Assembly (NCBI GenBank): GCA_021464415.1
Contig: CM038466.1
Coordinates: 25,297,017 to 25,361,016 of the forward strand
Direction: 5' to 3'
DNA from: Lonicera japonica
Taxonomy: Eukaryota > Streptophyta > Magnoliopsida > Dipsacales > Caprifoliaceae
Length of the DNA stretch: 64,000 nt
How positions within the stretch are numbered: the stretch's first letter is position 1; each line of letters starts with the position of its first letter. The notes beneath the pieces were generated by a model. The model had not been told where the DNA came from. It saw only the letters and a list, made by a program, of their open reading frames with translations, and ran no database searches. Made by a program: the position numbers and the translations under genes. This document shows, piece after piece, positions 63,402 to 64,000 of this stretch.

Positions 63402-64000
63402 ATGGCAGATCACCAGAGAATTCACCCGGTCCACGACCCTGAGGCGGCAGCACAGAAACCGACGATACCCTTGGTGACCCGAGACTCCTCCAGGTCTGAC
63501 AAAGGCGATCCGGCCCACCAGTACCCGCCGCACCAACGTACAATCCCAGTAGCCTACTCGCGCCCCCCAAAGAAGCGAAGCTGCCTAGGCAGGTGCCTAT
63601 GCTGGACACTCTGTCTAATACTTCTCCTAATATTAGCCCTTGGCATATTAGCTGCAATAATATACTTCGGCTTTGATCCCAAAATCCCAAAGTACTCTAT
63701 CGACAATATACGGATAACTCAGCTCACCATGAACAACGATAACAGCCTGTCCGCCTCGTTTAACGTGAACATAACTGCCAGAAACCCCAACAAGAAGATA
63801 GGGATATATTACGAGGGTGGGTCCCACCTGAGTGCGTATTATTCTGGCAGGCGGCTCTGTGAGGGATCATTGCCAAAGTTTTACCAGGGCCACCGCAACA
63901 CCACCTCGCTCAGCCTGAATTTGAATGGGCAGACACAGGATGCGGCTGGGCTGCTGGCGGCACTGCAGGCTCAGCAGCAGACGGGGAGTATACCGCTGAA
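63402..64000 (+). CDS. NDR1/HIN1-like protein, copy 3, cut by window end
   Basis: ATG at 63402 in the same context as copies 1 and 2. 199 codons are visible and all open. It has the same layout: a His/Pro-rich N-terminus, KKRSCLGRCLCW, a membrane segment, NPNKKIGIYYE and LCEGSLPKFYQGHRNTT. Differences from copy 1 include extra alanines near residue 15 and a changed membrane segment (LILLLILALGI). At the spot of the copy 2 frameshift it has the copy 1 arrangement (CAGCAGACGGGG), so the reading frame continues. The 3' end is outside the window. Confidence 0.9.
   Translation, partial: MADHQRIHPVHDPEAAAQKPTIPLVTRDSSRSDKGDPAHQYPPHQRTIPVAYSRPPKKRSCLGRCLCWTLCLILLLILALGILAAIIYFGFDPKIPKYSIDNIRITQLTMNNDNSLSASFNVNITARNPNKKIGIYYEGGSHLSAYYSGRRLCEGSLPKFYQGHRNTTSLSLNLNGQTQDAAGLLAALQAQQQTGSIPL

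Overview
This window is nuclear DNA from a flowering plant, most likely a eudicot. Four things point to this: split genes with GT-AG introns and AT-rich spacers, a chloroplast-targeted FtsH protease, a plant-type NBS1, and NDR1/HIN1-like proteins together with Ty1/copia, Mutator/FAR1, Tourist and SINE repeats typical of plants. The species cannot be named from the sequence. All gene models below were built by reading splice sites by eye.

Layout. 1-8643: a decayed copia retrotransposon on the minus strand, cut by the left window edge. It is split by a younger, apparently intact copia element (2234-7397, plus strand) with matching 155-bp LTRs and a 5-bp target duplication. 8644-9043: a LINE fragment and a 120-bp tandem duplication. 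9649-15011: FTSH6-type thylakoid metalloprotease, minus strand, five exons, 679 aa. 15120-22880: AT-rich spacer with miniature transposons and degenerate repeats. 22882-27422: a probable small minus-strand gene of unknown function with Cys-x2-Cys modules. 27604-45800: a transposon-rich block. It contains nested terminal-inverted-repeat elements, a broken FAR1/MULE transposon with repeat-filled inverted ends split by a 2.4-kb solo LTR, a second solo LTR of 1.6 kb, and a LINE tail. 45867-52113: NBS1, plus strand, 13 coding exons, 536 aa. 52114-55450: spacer. 55532-64000: a tandem cluster of three NDR1/HIN1-like (LEA_2) genes, plus strand. The first is intact, the second is frameshifted near its 3' end and the third runs off the window.

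The host genes are not one pathway. FTSH6 acts in chloroplast proteolysis, NBS1 in the MRE11-RAD50-NBS1 DNA-break complex, and the NHL proteins at membranes in defence. Local tandem duplication with co-duplicated promoter and spacer explains the NHL cluster.

The least expected structure is at 59503-59710. Six 22-23-nt near-palindromes sit at a 34-bp pitch (one gap of 49). Their spacers are also mutually inverted, so the array can fold as hairpins or as one large hairpin. It lies inside a probable transposable element in the spacer between the second and third NHL genes. The unknown Cys-module gene and the repeat-built ends of the FAR1/MULE element are the next most interesting items.
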